Shown here one piece after another: positions 50,000 to 59,380 of a stretch of DNA of 64,000 nucleotides (its first letter is position 1; the number at the start of each line of letters is the position of its first letter). The notes below the pieces were generated by a model. The model was not told where the DNA came from. It made no database searches and saw only the letters and a program-made list of their open reading frames with translations. The translations under genes and the position numbers were made by a program. The stretch is taken from contig NZ_JAHZTC010000010.1 of the NCBI RefSeq assembly GCF_019599265.1, forward strand, positions 1-64,000. Direction: 5' to 3'. Origin of the DNA: Pontibacter sp. HSC-14F20. Lineage in GTDB: Bacteria > Bacteroidota > Bacteroidia > Cytophagales > Hymenobacteraceae.

Positions 50000-50007
50000 T
50001 ATATTTG
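50000..50007 (+). promoter_or_regulatory. -7 promoter box (TATATTTG) of hmgA
   Basis: An exact TAnnTTTG match 57 bases before the hmgA start codon, in the gap after the S41 protease gene. No -33 element seen. Confidence 0.4.
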
Positions 50008-50063
50008 TATAAGGAAGAGCGCCTGGTAGGGTAGCTTTTGAAAACCATAACCAAAGAAAAGGA

Positions 50064-51263
50064 ATGGCTTACTATCACAAATTGGGCACTTTCCCGCAGA
50101 AGCGCCACACGCAGTTCCGGCAGGAAGACGGTAGTCTGTACGCCGAGCAGCTCGTAGGTACGCTGGGCTTTAGCGGTCTGTCGTCGTTGCTATACCACAA
50201 GAATCCGCCGACGCGCATCACCCGCATCGGGGAGCCTATACCTTACGCACCCAAAATTGCCGAAGGTATAAAACTGGCGCCGCATCACCTCAAAACACTC
50301 GACCAGACCATTACCGGCACCGACTACCTGAATGCCCGCAAGACCATGATGCTCAACAGCGATGTGGCCCTCAGCATTTGCAATCCGTCGGAGCTGAAAA
50401 TGGATTACTACTACAAAAATGGGCAGGCTGACGAGGTGGTGTTTGTACACGAAGGCAGCGGGGTGTTGCTGTCGCAGATGGGCAAGCTGGAGTTCCGGGA
50501 AGGCGATTACATCGTGATTCCGCGTACGATCATCCACCAGTTTCACTTCAACGACGGTCCGGTACGTTTGCTGATTACCGAGTCATTCAGCCCGATTGAA
50601 ACCCCACGCCGTTACCGCAACCATTTCGGGCAACTGTTGGAGCACTCGCCGTTTTGTGAGCGAGACATTCGGGCTCCCCATGAGTTGGTTGAGTATACAG
50701 AGGGTGGCGAGCATTTGGTGCAGATCAAGAAAGACGGCATGCTGCACCAGTACTATTACGACTTCAGTCCGTTTGACGTGGTCGGTTGGGATGGCTATTT
50801 CTATCCGTACGCGCTTTCTATCTATGATTTTGAGCCCATAACCGGCCGCATCCACCAACCACCTCCCGTGCACCAGACCTTTGAGGCGCACAACTTTGTG
50901 ATCTGCTCTTTTGTGCCGCGTCTGTTCGACTATCACCCACAGGCTATACCTGCACCCTACAATCACTCCAATGTAGACTCCGACGAGGTGCTCTACTACG
51001 TGGCCGGCGATTTTATGTCGCGCAAAGGTGTGGACAGGGCTTCGTTTACGGTGCACCCGGGCGGTATACCGCATGGTCCGCACCCGGGCACGGTAGAGGC
51101 GAGCATCGGCAAGAAAGAAACGCACGAGTACGCCGTGATGATCGACACCTTCAAGCCGCTATACCTGACTGAGGAGGCAGTGGGCCTGATGGACAAGAAT
51201 TACCCGATGAGCTGGCTAGAGTATGGTTCGGATACCGCCCGCGCCGCCGACATGTTCGACTAA
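50064..51263 (+). CDS. hmgA: homogentisate 1,2-dioxygenase
   Basis: 399 residues. Opens the homogentisate ring to maleylacetoacetate in tyrosine/phenylalanine breakdown. The iron ligands are expected in the PYNHSNVDSDEVLYYVAG segment (His and Glu) and the HPGGIPHGPHPG segment (His). The cupin N-terminal part has HEGSGVLLSQMGKLEFREGD. Slightly shorter than the 430-450-residue proteobacterial enzyme, as usual for Bacteroidota. No maleylacetoacetate isomerase or fumarylacetoacetase is adjacent. Terminator directly after. Confidence 0.94.
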   Translation: MAYYHKLGTFPQKRHTQFRQEDGSLYAEQLVGTLGFSGLSSLLYHKNPPTRITRIGEPIPYAPKIAEGIKLAPHHLKTLDQTITGTDYLNARKTMMLNSDVALSICNPSELKMDYYYKNGQADEVVFVHEGSGVLLSQMGKLEFREGDYIVIPRTIIHQFHFNDGPVRLLITESFSPIETPRRYRNHFGQLLEHSPFCERDIRAPHELVEYTEGGEHLVQIKKDGMLHQYYYDFSPFDVVGWDGYFYPYALSIYDFEPITGRIHQPPPVHQTFEAHNFVICSFVPRLFDYHPQAIPAPYNHSNVDSDEVLYYVAGDFMSRKGVDRASFTVHPGGIPHGPHPGTVEASIGKKETHEYAVMIDTFKPLYLTEEAVGLMDKNYPMSWLEYGSDTARAADMFD

Positions 51264-51315
51264 GCACGTTACTCTCAATCATTTTACTTAATTTTGCACG
51301 CTGTGCAGGCATTTA

Positions 51316-51349
51316 GGAAGGGCAGCCCGCAAGGCTGCTCTCCTTTTTT
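51316..51349 (+). terminator. terminator of hmgA
   Basis: A GC-rich stem (GCAGCC/GGCTGC at 51322-51327 and 51333-51338, extended with weaker pairs outside) with a 5-base loop CGCAA, then a six-T run. Confidence 0.75.
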
Positions 51350-51406
51350 GTTCTAGATTAGCACAGCCAGACATTTTTTAAAAGTGAGGGTAAACTCCAA
51401 TCAAAC

Positions 51407-51802
51407 ATGCAGACTTTATCCATGAGAATTTCAGAAAGCAATAAACTCGAGAAAATCATCATCGTTGGCGACCGTGTACTGATCAAGCCGAAAAGCTCGC
51501 GGGAGCAGACCAAGAGCGGGCTATACCTGCCGCCCGGCGTGCAGGAAAAAGAAAAAGTACAGGAAGGCTACGTGATGAGGGTTGGCCCCGGTTATCCGAT
51601 GCCTGCCGACTATGGCTTTGACGAAGAGATGCTCCCCGACGAGGAACAGGAGCAGGTGCGCTACCTGCCGCTACAGATAAAAGAGGGCGATCTGGCTATC
51701 TATCTGCAGCGCGACGCCATCGAAATCAACTACCTCAGTGAAAAATACTTTATTGTGCCGCAGTCGGCTGTGCTGATGCTGGTGCGCGAAGAAGACCTGT
51801 AA
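51407..51802 (+). CDS. GroES-like co-chaperone family protein
   Basis: 131 residues (126 if it starts at the ATG at 51422). GroES-type beta-barrel core: KIIIVGDRVLIKPKSSREQT, SGLYLPPGVQEKEKVQEGYV, then a long insert (YPMPADYGFDEEMLPDEEQE) and LQIKEGDLAIYLQRDAIEIN. True GroES is about 95 residues with a GGIxLP mobile loop; here the loop is KSGLYLPP and the insert is extra, so it is a diverged paralogue. It is not next to groEL. Role unknown. Confidence 0.85.
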   Translation: MQTLSMRISESNKLEKIIIVGDRVLIKPKSSREQTKSGLYLPPGVQEKEKVQEGYVMRVGPGYPMPADYGFDEEMLPDEEQEQVRYLPLQIKEGDLAIYLQRDAIEINYLSEKYFIVPQSAVLMLVREEDL

Positions 51803-51824
51803 GCAATAGGTTTTGAGGAGGTTT

Positions 51825-51867
51825 CAAGGCGCCATACCTGACAGACAGGTATGGCGCCTTGCTTTTT
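51825..51867 (+). terminator. terminator built from two motif copies
   Basis: Perfect 16-bp arms (51825-51840 and 51846-51861) around a 5-base loop, then a T-run. The inner stem is CATACCTG facing CAGGTATG, an inverted pair of the dispersed motif core. Confidence 0.9.
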
Positions 51868-51965
51868 GGTAGATAAAACCAGCCAGTTCACCTGCTCATT
51901 ACTGCCGTTAGCCCAAATGCAATCGGGCAGAAGCAACTATGGCAATCAATCTTCCATCTATTCAA

Positions 51966-51973
51966 TATATTTG
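51966..51973 (+). promoter_or_regulatory. -7 promoter box (TATATTTG) of the DUF5916 gene
   Basis: An exact TAnnTTTG match 31 bases before the chosen start codon at 52004. No -33 match. It also argues against longer upstream starts. Confidence 0.4.
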
Positions 51974-52003
51974 TCAATTCGTACATTTTTGCTGCCATCT
52001 TTT

Positions 52004-54538
52004 ATGAATCAATTTTTACCTAAACCTGCCTGGGGACTGGGTGTTATTTTTGTCTGGATTTTGACGCTGCAGCAGGTATGGGCGCAGGAAAAGAAGGCAG
52101 CGCCAGCTATTGCGCCGCCCAAGCAATTGCAGGCCATGCGCATCAACGAGCCCATTAAGGTGGACGGTGTGTTGGAGGAGGCCATCTGGCAGCAAGCAGA
52201 AATAGCCACCGACTTTATACAGAACCGGCCAAACCCCGGTCCGAAAGAGGTGCATCCTACGCAGGTGCGCATCCTCTACGACGATGACTTCTTATATGTG
52301 GGCGCTATTATGCACGATGTGTCGCAGGACAGCATTTTCAGGCAGCTGGGCAAGCGCGATGACCTCGGTAACACCGACTTCTTTGGGGTGTTCTTCGATA
52401 CCTATAACGACCAGATCAACGGTTTCGGCTTTTTTGTGACACCCGCCGGTGTGCAGCTTGATGCCCGCTATTCCTCTAATGGCGAGGACTTTACCTGGAA
52501 CGCTGTGTGGGAGAGCAGCACGCGCCTTCAGGGAAATGCCTGGGTGGCAGAAATGCGCATACCTTACTCGGCTATCCGATTCAGCAACAAGCCGGAGCAA
52601 CTTTGGGGGCTCAACTTTATGCGCAACCGGCAGTCCACGCGCAAGGGTTACTTCTGGAACCACGTGGATCCGGCTAACAGCGGCTTTGCGAACCAGTGGG
52701 GCAAGCTCACCGGCATCAAAAACGTGGAGGCACCGCTACGCCTTTCGCTCACGCCCTATGTGTCGGGGTATGTGGAGAAGTACCCGGTGCGCAACGGCGA
52801 CGGCACCACCAGGTATGAGAACAACTTCAACTTCAGCGGCGGCATGGACGTGAAATACGGCATCAGCGACGCTTTCACGCTCGACATGACGCTTATACCT
52901 GACTTCAGCCAGGTGCAGTCCGACAATCAGGTGCTCAACCTCTCGCCTTTTGAGGTGCAGTTCAACGAGAACCGGCCTTTTTTTATGGAGGGGACCGAGC
53001 TTTTTAACAAGGGTGATTTTCTGTACTCACGCCGGATCGGCGGCAGGCCCATCAACTCGCTGGACGCGGATGAGGAGCAGGAGTTGGGCAACACCATCAT
53101 TGAGAACCCGCGCGAGACCAAGATGCTGAACGGCACCAAGATTTCGGGTCGCACGCAGTCGGGCCTGGGCATTGGCCTATTCAACGCCGTGGTGGGGCAG
53201 CAGTTTGCCACGCTGGAGGACAGCGAGGGCAACCGTTTCAGGAAAGAGACACAGCCGCTCACTAACTACAACATACTGGTGCTGGATCAATCGCTCAAAA
53301 ACAACTCTTACGTAACGCTGGTAAACACCAACGTAATGCGCGCAGGCAGCACCTACGACGCCAACCTGACAGGCGCTTTGTTCCAGATCTCCAGCAAAGG
53401 AAACAAATATGCTGTGAGTGGCAAGGCTGCCCTGAGCCAGAAATACTACACCGGCGATACGCAACTGGGCCACATGTACAGTATTGGGGCGGGCAAGGTG
53501 AGCGGGAATTTTCAGTACAGCTATACCCATTCCATGAAGTCCGATACCTACGACCCCAACGATATGGGCATCAATTTCATCCGGAACACTATCGACGAAG
53601 ACCTGAACCTGCGGTATAACTTTTACCAGCCGTTCTGGAAGCTGCTCAACATGAACACCCAGCTGGGGGCTCAGTACAGCCGCCGCTACAAGCCCGGCGA
53701 CTTCCAAAACCTGGTGATCTACGGGCGGGTGAGCGGCACGTTCCGCAACTTCATGAGCATGGGCATCTACTCGAACCTGGAGCCGGTGAAGACCTACGAC
53801 TTCTTTGAGCCGCGGGTGGAGGGGCGCTACTATACCTACCCAACTAACTACAGCATTGGCACCTGGGTCTCGTCGGACTACCGCAAGCGCCTGGCCCTGG
53901 ATGTGGAGCTCGACTATCGTACCTTCGACGAGCACAAGCGCCAGCGGCTCACTTACGTAGTTGCCCCACGTTTCCGGGTGAACGACAAGCTGATGTTCAT
54001 TTACAGGTATAGCCGCAACAACAGCCGCGATGACATGGGCTACGCCAAGCATTTTTCACGCGACACCGAGCGCGGACAGGAGCACGACATCATCTTTGGC
54101 CTGCGCGACGTGCATACGGTTGACAATACACTTACAAGTTCATACATCTTCAACAACCGGATGTCGCTGTCGTTGCGGGCGCGGCACTACTGGTCCAAGG
54201 CCGAGTATAACCGCTTTTTCACGCTCGACGACAAAGGCGAGTTGCTGGCCAATAATTACCCGCACGGTGGCTACTTTCCGGATGGCGAGCTGCCGAATCA
54301 CAACATCAACTACAACGCCTTCAACATCGACATGATGTACTCGTGGTGGTTTGCGCCGGGCAGCGAGATCAGTATTATGTGGAAGAACGCCATCCTGGAG
54401 AGCCAGGAAGACATCATCCCGCATTACCACGAAAACTTCACCCGCACTATTACCGGTCCGCAGACCAACAGTCTATCGATACGCGTGCTTTACTTCATCG
54501 ATTACCAGGTATTGAAAAAGCAGTTCTCAAAATCTTAA
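52004..54538 (+). CDS. DUF5916 outer-membrane protein with a family 9 carbohydrate-binding domain
   Basis: 844 residues from the ATG at 52004, which starts a signal peptide (GVIFVWILTLQQVWAQ). Residues about 45-215 are a CBM9-like beta-sandwich (INEPIKVDGVLEEAIWQQAE, VRILYDDDFLYVGAIMHD). The rest is DUF5916: a short linker with TLIPDFSQVQSDNQVLNLSP and FEVQFNENRPFFMEGTELF, then a large barrel with alternating strands and an aromatic C-terminal strand. Very common in Bacteroidota; substrate and role unknown. A hairpin follows. Confidence 0.9.
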   Translation: MNQFLPKPAWGLGVIFVWILTLQQVWAQEKKAAPAIAPPKQLQAMRINEPIKVDGVLEEAIWQQAEIATDFIQNRPNPGPKEVHPTQVRILYDDDFLYVGAIMHDVSQDSIFRQLGKRDDLGNTDFFGVFFDTYNDQINGFGFFVTPAGVQLDARYSSNGEDFTWNAVWESSTRLQGNAWVAEMRIPYSAIRFSNKPEQLWGLNFMRNRQSTRKGYFWNHVDPANSGFANQWGKLTGIKNVEAPLRLSLTPYVSGYVEKYPVRNGDGTTRYENNFNFSGGMDVKYGISDAFTLDMTLIPDFSQVQSDNQVLNLSPFEVQFNENRPFFMEGTELFNKGDFLYSRRIGGRPINSLDADEEQELGNTIIENPRETKMLNGTKISGRTQSGLGIGLFNAVVGQQFATLEDSEGNRFRKETQPLTNYNILVLDQSLKNNSYVTLVNTNVMRAGSTYDANLTGALFQISSKGNKYAVSGKAALSQKYYTGDTQLGHMYSIGAGKVSGNFQYSYTHSMKSDTYDPNDMGINFIRNTIDEDLNLRYNFYQPFWKLLNMNTQLGAQYSRRYKPGDFQNLVIYGRVSGTFRNFMSMGIYSNLEPVKTYDFFEPRVEGRYYTYPTNYSIGTWVSSDYRKRLALDVELDYRTFDEHKRQRLTYVVAPRFRVNDKLMFIYRYSRNNSRDDMGYAKHFSRDTERGQEHDIIFGLRDVHTVDNTLTSSYIFNNRMSLSLRARHYWSKAEYNRFFTLDDKGELLANNYPHGGYFPDGELPNHNINYNAFNIDMMYSWWFAPGSEISIMWKNAILESQEDIIPHYHENFTRTITGPQTNSLSIRVLYFIDYQVLKKQFSKS

Positions 54539-54548
54539 GTTTGTAATA

Positions 54549-54599
54549 CCCCAAAGAGAAGGCCCGGAGCTGCAGCAGCTTCGGGCCTTCTCTTTGGGG
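54549..54599. terminator. large perfect hairpin between convergent genes
   Basis: Arms of 24 bases (54549-54572 and 54576-54599) with a 3-base loop and only a central mismatch or two. There is no T-run after it, but the stem is flanked by AAAGAG/CTCTTT that could act on both strands. It serves DUF5916 and the minus-strand lipoprotein gene. Confidence 0.7.
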
Positions 54600-54614
54600 T
54601 ATAGCCAGTGTAAC

Positions 54615-55232
54615 TTAATTAATCGGCTGGGTCAGATCAAAATCAGCTTGAAAGCGAAGTTGGTTGTCGCGCTTGAGAATGTAGCTGAAGGTTTTACCAT
54701 CCGGGCTCAGCACAACGTTCCACTCGTTTGTAGAGGCGGCAGGTATAAGCTGGGCGGTAAAGGCATCAGCCGGGAAGCGCATGGTACTCGCATCGTTTGT
54801 GTCCATAGCAATGCCGCCGTACATGGTTACTTCGTCAGGGGTGCCGTCTTCGTGGCGGTGGTCATGCTTTAGCTGCAGGCCTTCTTCCATTTGAGTAAAC
54901 ACCCACGTTCTGGATTTGTCCTCGCCGACATAGAAGGGGATACGGATAATCTGGTCAGAGCATTCGCGCACGTGCATGGTCAGTTCTTTCCCTGCAAACG
55001 GGTCTTTGCCATCGGCCGGGAACACGGCCACGCCCCTGAAGCTCTTGCCGCACAACTTGCTCAACTCGGTAAAAAACGCCTGCTGGGTAGCTGTTGCTGG
55101 CGAGGTTCGCTGCTGCTCTTCGGGCACCTGCTCAAGTTCCTCGGTTTGTGAGGTGGTATTGCTGGCCTGTGGCTGTTGGGCGCAGGAGGCGAACATAAAT
55201 GCTATACCTGCAGCGAGTAATAGTTTCTTCAT
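54615..55232 (-). CDS. hypothetical lipoprotein, 205 aa
   Basis: Lipoprotein signal (LLLAAGIAFMFASC at about 4-17), then a Ser/Thr/Gln/Glu-rich linker of about 35 residues and a beta-rich domain that starts FFTELSKLCGKSFRGVAVFP. A histidine-rich stretch QLKHDHRHEDGTPDEVTMYG near 120 is the most conserved-looking part, and MRFPADAFTAQLIPAASTNE follows. I know similar single-copy lipoproteins in Bacteroidota but no function. Monocistronic. Confidence 0.7.
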   Translation of the reverse strand: MKKLLLAAGIAFMFASCAQQPQASNTTSQTEELEQVPEEQQRTSPATATQQAFFTELSKLCGKSFRGVAVFPADGKDPFAGKELTMHVRECSDQIIRIPFYVGEDKSRTWVFTQMEEGLQLKHDHRHEDGTPDEVTMYGGIAMDTNDASTMRFPADAFTAQLIPAASTNEWNVVLSPDGKTFSYILKRDNQLRFQADFDLTQPIN

Positions 55233-55418
55233 AGTCTATGTCTTATTGTTTGTTCCGCTGAAGATAGGCATTACAGGTGGTTCAGCAAAATAAGGGCAGC
55301 CCGGCAGTGGCAGGCATAGGAGTTGACTAAGACCTTATACCTGTGGATGATGCGAAAGCCAGGTCATAAAAAAAGCCCCGACTCAATGGCCAGGGTTCTT
55401 CCTACTGCTTGTTACTTA

Positions 55419-58400
55419 CTAACGCTGCAGAACTAATTTTTGGGTATAGGCCTCGTCTCCGAATTTCACGCGCAGCAGATAAATGCCTGAGTTTTTAGCT
55501 GAAAGATCAATGTCTGCTTCGTAGAAACCGTTAAAGCCAGTCACCTTGCGGGTATAGATCAGATTGCCCAGCATGTCCGTCACATTCAGGAAGAGGTCCT
55601 CTTGTTGTTCCGTCTCAAACTGAACTTTAAACACCCCGTTACTTGGGTTGGGTGAGGCTACCAGTTCCTTTTTAAGAGCACGCCCATTAGCCTGATAAGC
55701 AAAGGTATAGACCTGCGACCGAGAAGAAACGCAGCCCTGCCACTGTGCCTGCACGGTATAGTCGCCACTTTCGGTTGGGGTATAGGTTTGTCCGGTTGCG
55801 CCAGGTATAGGCTGGCTGTTCAGGTACCATTGGTTGCCATCCGCCACGCTCGATTGCAGGCTCAGGTCCTGGCGTGTTATGAGCGGCGTCGGAATAGGAG
55901 AGCCATTCTCTACCGGAACTGCTACCCTTGGGCTGGCGCAGCCGAGCGCCCGCACTTTCAGGTCGTAGAAGTAATAGTAATAGCTTAGCGAACCTGGACT
56001 GGCCGTGTTTCCGGTGATGGTAAACACATTGCTTACGCCAAAGGGGTAGCCTGTTACACCCGCATTGTTCCGGTAAATGGTCGCTCCATCTTTGTGGTCG
56101 TAGCTGATGGCAATGTTGTAGGTATCAGCCTCGGGTAACTCCAGCCCTAAATAGTACACCGCACCCTGATCGTTCGGGTCATCTTCCTGTACACCCGGGG
56201 CAGGGGTGGTGCGGGTAGCTTCCATAGTAATTGTCCGGCTTGAAACAGGGGAGCCGTTGCTGTTGTAGGCCGTAAAGGTGATCTTGCCGGAGTTGCCGAT
56301 GTACAGGCGGGCGCTTTCCAGCAGCATCGGAGCCTGCGTTTCTACAATAACATCTGGCGTGAACTGGTTATAGCCACCACCTGTCGCAAGCTTCTTTGTT
56401 GCCGGGCCAATGGTAGCCGAGAAATCATTGAGGGAGGCATAGATGGTGCCGTTAGCACTGCTCCTGGCAATGCTGGTTGCGTTACCTGCCGCTATGGGCG
56501 TGCCTCCGCTTGCCATGTTGTACCAGAACACGGTGCCGTCGCCTGTGCCGGTCAGGGTATAGCTGGGCTGATCTCCGCAGCGCGTGGCCACAGCCTGTGG
56601 GGCAGCTGTATTACCGCCTACTCCATAGTTCCTGCGTAGCGTGTTATTCTCAGGTACGGCATCACCAGCAGTGCCTGCCGAGGCAACCAGTTCATAAGTT
56701 ACCCCTGCTTCCGTCTGAAAATCAGCAGTAAGTAAGATCTCGTCAGAATTGAAAGATTTTAAAGTATTGGTATAGACTGTTGTCAGGGTGGCTACTTTGG
56801 AACCGCTGCGGTATACCTCTAGGGTGACGGGTATAGCCTTCTGATCGCGCAGCCCGTTGTTGCGAAGTGTAACGATGAACTGTTGAGTTGTACCCGCACA
56901 AAGTGAAGCCCCAACCGGTGTTACCTGATGCAGTACGATATCCGAAGAGGGCCTTGCCACCTGCACAATGTAGTCCTGTGTTTCGCCGCGGGTATAGATG
57001 CCACAGGGGCTTATACCTGCCGGGTCAGATGTTTCGACCAGGACAACGCGCAGGCGGGTGATGTAGCCCGGTTGCAGGAACGAAGGGGCGGAAATGCTGG
57101 CATTAAACATACCTACGCCGCTAATCACACCCGAAACAGCTGCTTCTTCTCCTTCATCTTCAAAGCTGCCATTGCCGTTCCAGTCCACGTATACCTTGGC
57201 TGCCTTGCTGGCGTTGGTGCCACAGGTACCCAGCTCAAACGATACCATTTTGGTCTGACCCGGTTCAAACGTCAACAGCATTTCTTCTTGCAGGCGGTAG
57301 GTAGCGCAGCCATCAAAAGGAGTAGTGATGCCGTCGAATGTGATTTTGCTGATGCGTGAACCAACCTCCCAAGCAGGGGCACTTGCACAGTAGGCGGTGC
57401 CGCCCACGCCGCTCACTAATAAAGAATAATCCTGAGGTCCCTTCTGTAGCGTGCGTTTATGCGATACGGTAATGGTATAGGTCTCGCCAGGCATAGGCTT
57501 AGGTATAAACACCTGCTCTACGTTGTCCACCAGGTTATCGCCGCGGGTTGCAGGCTGCTCTGGTTTGTTCGGGTCCAGTACCCAGGGCAAAATCGTAGTA
57601 CCACGGTGGGTGATGCGCACATCCAGGTCGTTGATCAGGCGCGGGCTGCGGTTGTTCAGGGCGCTTGCCGTCGGGTGGACGGCTCCTTCCGGATCGGTCC
57701 AGGAAATGGTGGCCACCAGCGGGCCCGCACCGGATGCTACTACCTCGAAAGTATAGGTTTTGCCTTGCGCCATCTGGCGCTCCTGTATGAGGTGCGTACC
57801 CTGTGTGTTGCTGATCATGGTAGCAGCGCGACTGGCGTTCAAGAGTCCCCAGCCATGCATGTAGTCCGGACCTGGGGCATCGCCGGCCTCGTCAGCGGTG
57901 TGGGTGGCCAGACCCTTGAGTGTGGCGGCGCGCATAAACTGCCCTTTGTTCAGGTTGGCATAGTGCTCCTGCAGGAGTAGCAGCGAACCCGATATGTTGG
58001 GAGAAGCCATGGAAGTGCCGCTCAATGCCTTATAGGATTTATCACTGACACTGGTCGTGGAAAGTATGTTTTCTCCACCGCCTACCAGATCAGGTTTGAT
58101 GCGGCCATCATCGGTAGGGCCAAAGCTACTGAAACCGGAGACCTTTACATCAGAAGGCTGGTTATAGCCGCCCGGTATGTTGCTCACCGCGCCTACTGTC
58201 AGTATGTTTTTGGCGGAGCCGTAAGTGGCGATGCCATCATAGCTGTCGTTGCTGCTGATGTTATCCGGGCGCTTTGCCACCAGCGTAAAGTTACCGTTGG
58301 AGTTGCGCTGCATGTAGGGTTTGCCCACTTCGGGGCCTGGTTCCTGCCGGTTGTTCCCGCCCGACTTCACAATCAGAAAATAAGGGGCGTTGTAGGCAAT

Positions 58401-59180
58401 GCGGTCCCAGCTAACAGAGGTCTCGTCGTAGAAACCGAACTTGTAGTCTTCGGTTTCGCTTATCTGTGTGGAGCCCCACCACTCCCAGTACGGATCTTCG
58501 TCAGTGCCTTTGCGCTCACTGTTATAGCGCCAGCCGGCTATGGTGCCATACGAGTGGTTTGAGACCAGCATGTTGCCTTGTGCAGCTTCGGCCATCTCGG
58601 AGGTGTTGTTGTTAAAGTCATAGGCATAGAGTTTCTGCACGCCATAGGCCATCCCTTTCGCCTTAGCGCTCAGACCGCTGGCAATGAGGGTGCCTGCCAC
58701 GTGGGTAGCATGCTCATTTAGCTTAGTGACTTTGTCTTTCTGCTCTACGCGGCCGCGCATCTCCACATGCGATTCACGCACCATACCACCGTCCCAGATG
58801 CCCATTTTGTTGGTTACGCTGTTGCCTGCACCGCTGAGATTGAGGCCTAGTTTGCCGCCTTCCCAAAGCTGGTCCGTGCGGGTGGTGCTGGCGGCGGAGC
58901 TGTTGTAGGTGATGTAGTAAACCGGCATACCCAGCTTGTCGAGGTGTTGCAGCGAGATGTGGGTACCGTCCGGGTAAGTCTTTTCTATTTCCCAGCCGTT
59001 TTGCCTGGCAAGCGCAATGGCCTCGGCACGTTTTACCCGGTAATTCTTGTCTTCAGCTGCCGCAATGCGGCCCAGTTCCTTCACATTTGCGCGCACAGGC
59101 AACGTACCGAGCTGCTGCGCGAAGCTAACAGTAGTTGTTACAAGTGCCGCCGCCATCAGCCAAAGGCTCAATCCTCTCAT
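55419..59180 (-). CDS. secreted subtilisin-like (S8) protease with T9SS sorting domain
   Basis: 1253 residues. From the ATG at 59180 a signal peptide (SLWLMAAALVTTTVSFAQQ) leads a propeptide and an S8 domain at about 130-460. The triad is visible: Asp in KMGIWDGGMVRESH, His in NEHATHVAGTLIASG, Ser in ALSGTSMASPNISGSLLL. A jelly-roll P-like domain follows, then a GEVED domain (VYVDWNGNGSFEDEGEEA to GETQDYIVQV), a CARDB/Ig-like repeat, more beta domains, and the T9SS type A C-terminal tail (ASPNPSNGVFKVQFETEQQE to AYTQKLVLQR). It is exported through the outer membrane by type IX secretion and anchored or released after tail cleavage. An upstream ATG at 59213 would add 11 residues. Confidence 0.92.
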   Translation of the reverse strand: MRGLSLWLMAAALVTTTVSFAQQLGTLPVRANVKELGRIAAAEDKNYRVKRAEAIALARQNGWEIEKTYPDGTHISLQHLDKLGMPVYYITYNSSAASTTRTDQLWEGGKLGLNLSGAGNSVTNKMGIWDGGMVRESHVEMRGRVEQKDKVTKLNEHATHVAGTLIASGLSAKAKGMAYGVQKLYAYDFNNNTSEMAEAAQGNMLVSNHSYGTIAGWRYNSERKGTDEDPYWEWWGSTQISETEDYKFGFYDETSVSWDRIAYNAPYFLIVKSGGNNRQEPGPEVGKPYMQRNSNGNFTLVAKRPDNISSNDSYDGIATYGSAKNILTVGAVSNIPGGYNQPSDVKVSGFSSFGPTDDGRIKPDLVGGGENILSTTSVSDKSYKALSGTSMASPNISGSLLLLQEHYANLNKGQFMRAATLKGLATHTADEAGDAPGPDYMHGWGLLNASRAATMISNTQGTHLIQERQMAQGKTYTFEVVASGAGPLVATISWTDPEGAVHPTASALNNRSPRLINDLDVRITHRGTTILPWVLDPNKPEQPATRGDNLVDNVEQVFIPKPMPGETYTITVSHKRTLQKGPQDYSLLVSGVGGTAYCASAPAWEVGSRISKITFDGITTPFDGCATYRLQEEMLLTFEPGQTKMVSFELGTCGTNASKAAKVYVDWNGNGSFEDEGEEAAVSGVISGVGMFNASISAPSFLQPGYITRLRVVLVETSDPAGISPCGIYTRGETQDYIVQVARPSSDIVLHQVTPVGASLCAGTTQQFIVTLRNNGLRDQKAIPVTLEVYRSGSKVATLTTVYTNTLKSFNSDEILLTADFQTEAGVTYELVASAGTAGDAVPENNTLRRNYGVGGNTAAPQAVATRCGDQPSYTLTGTGDGTVFWYNMASGGTPIAAGNATSIARSSANGTIYASLNDFSATIGPATKKLATGGGYNQFTPDVIVETQAPMLLESARLYIGNSGKITFTAYNSNGSPVSSRTITMEATRTTPAPGVQEDDPNDQGAVYYLGLELPEADTYNIAISYDHKDGATIYRNNAGVTGYPFGVSNVFTITGNTASPGSLSYYYYFYDLKVRALGCASPRVAVPVENGSPIPTPLITRQDLSLQSSVADGNQWYLNSQPIPGATGQTYTPTESGDYTVQAQWQGCVSSRSQVYTFAYQANGRALKKELVASPNPSNGVFKVQFETEQQEDLFLNVTDMLGNLIYTRKVTGFNGFYEADIDLSAKNSGIYLLRVKFGDEAYTQKLVLQR

Positions 59181-59320
59181 AAAGTAGTTTAGGTAGAAGT
59201 TTAGAACCACCAATATAACTAAAAGTGCCCGAACCCCAAACTGGTTCAGAATGAATACGATAAATGGCTAGACATTGACCCGGTAGCTGTCTATACCTGA
59301 TTAATATCAGGCCATTTGCA

Positions 59321-59356
59321 AAAAAAAAGCGCCCTGCACTTTTAGTACAGGGCGCT
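59321..59356 (-). terminator. terminator of hemB
   Basis: Nine-bp arms (59328-59336 and 59348-59356) with an A-run at 59321-59328 that gives the U-tract on the minus strand. 25 bases past the hemB stop. Confidence 0.85.
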
Positions 59357-59380
59357 CTCAATTTCAGAAGGCATTTCCGG

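Noticed and set aside
51289-51296. TAATTTTG box as promoter of the GroES-like gene
   Set aside because: It matches TAnnTTTG but lies upstream of the hmgA terminator hairpin, so a transcript from it would be stopped before the gene. Left out as a promoter.
55360-55410. Possible terminator of the S8 protease gene
   Set aside because: An A-run followed by AGCCCC and a partial GGGTT complement; pairing is too weak to call.
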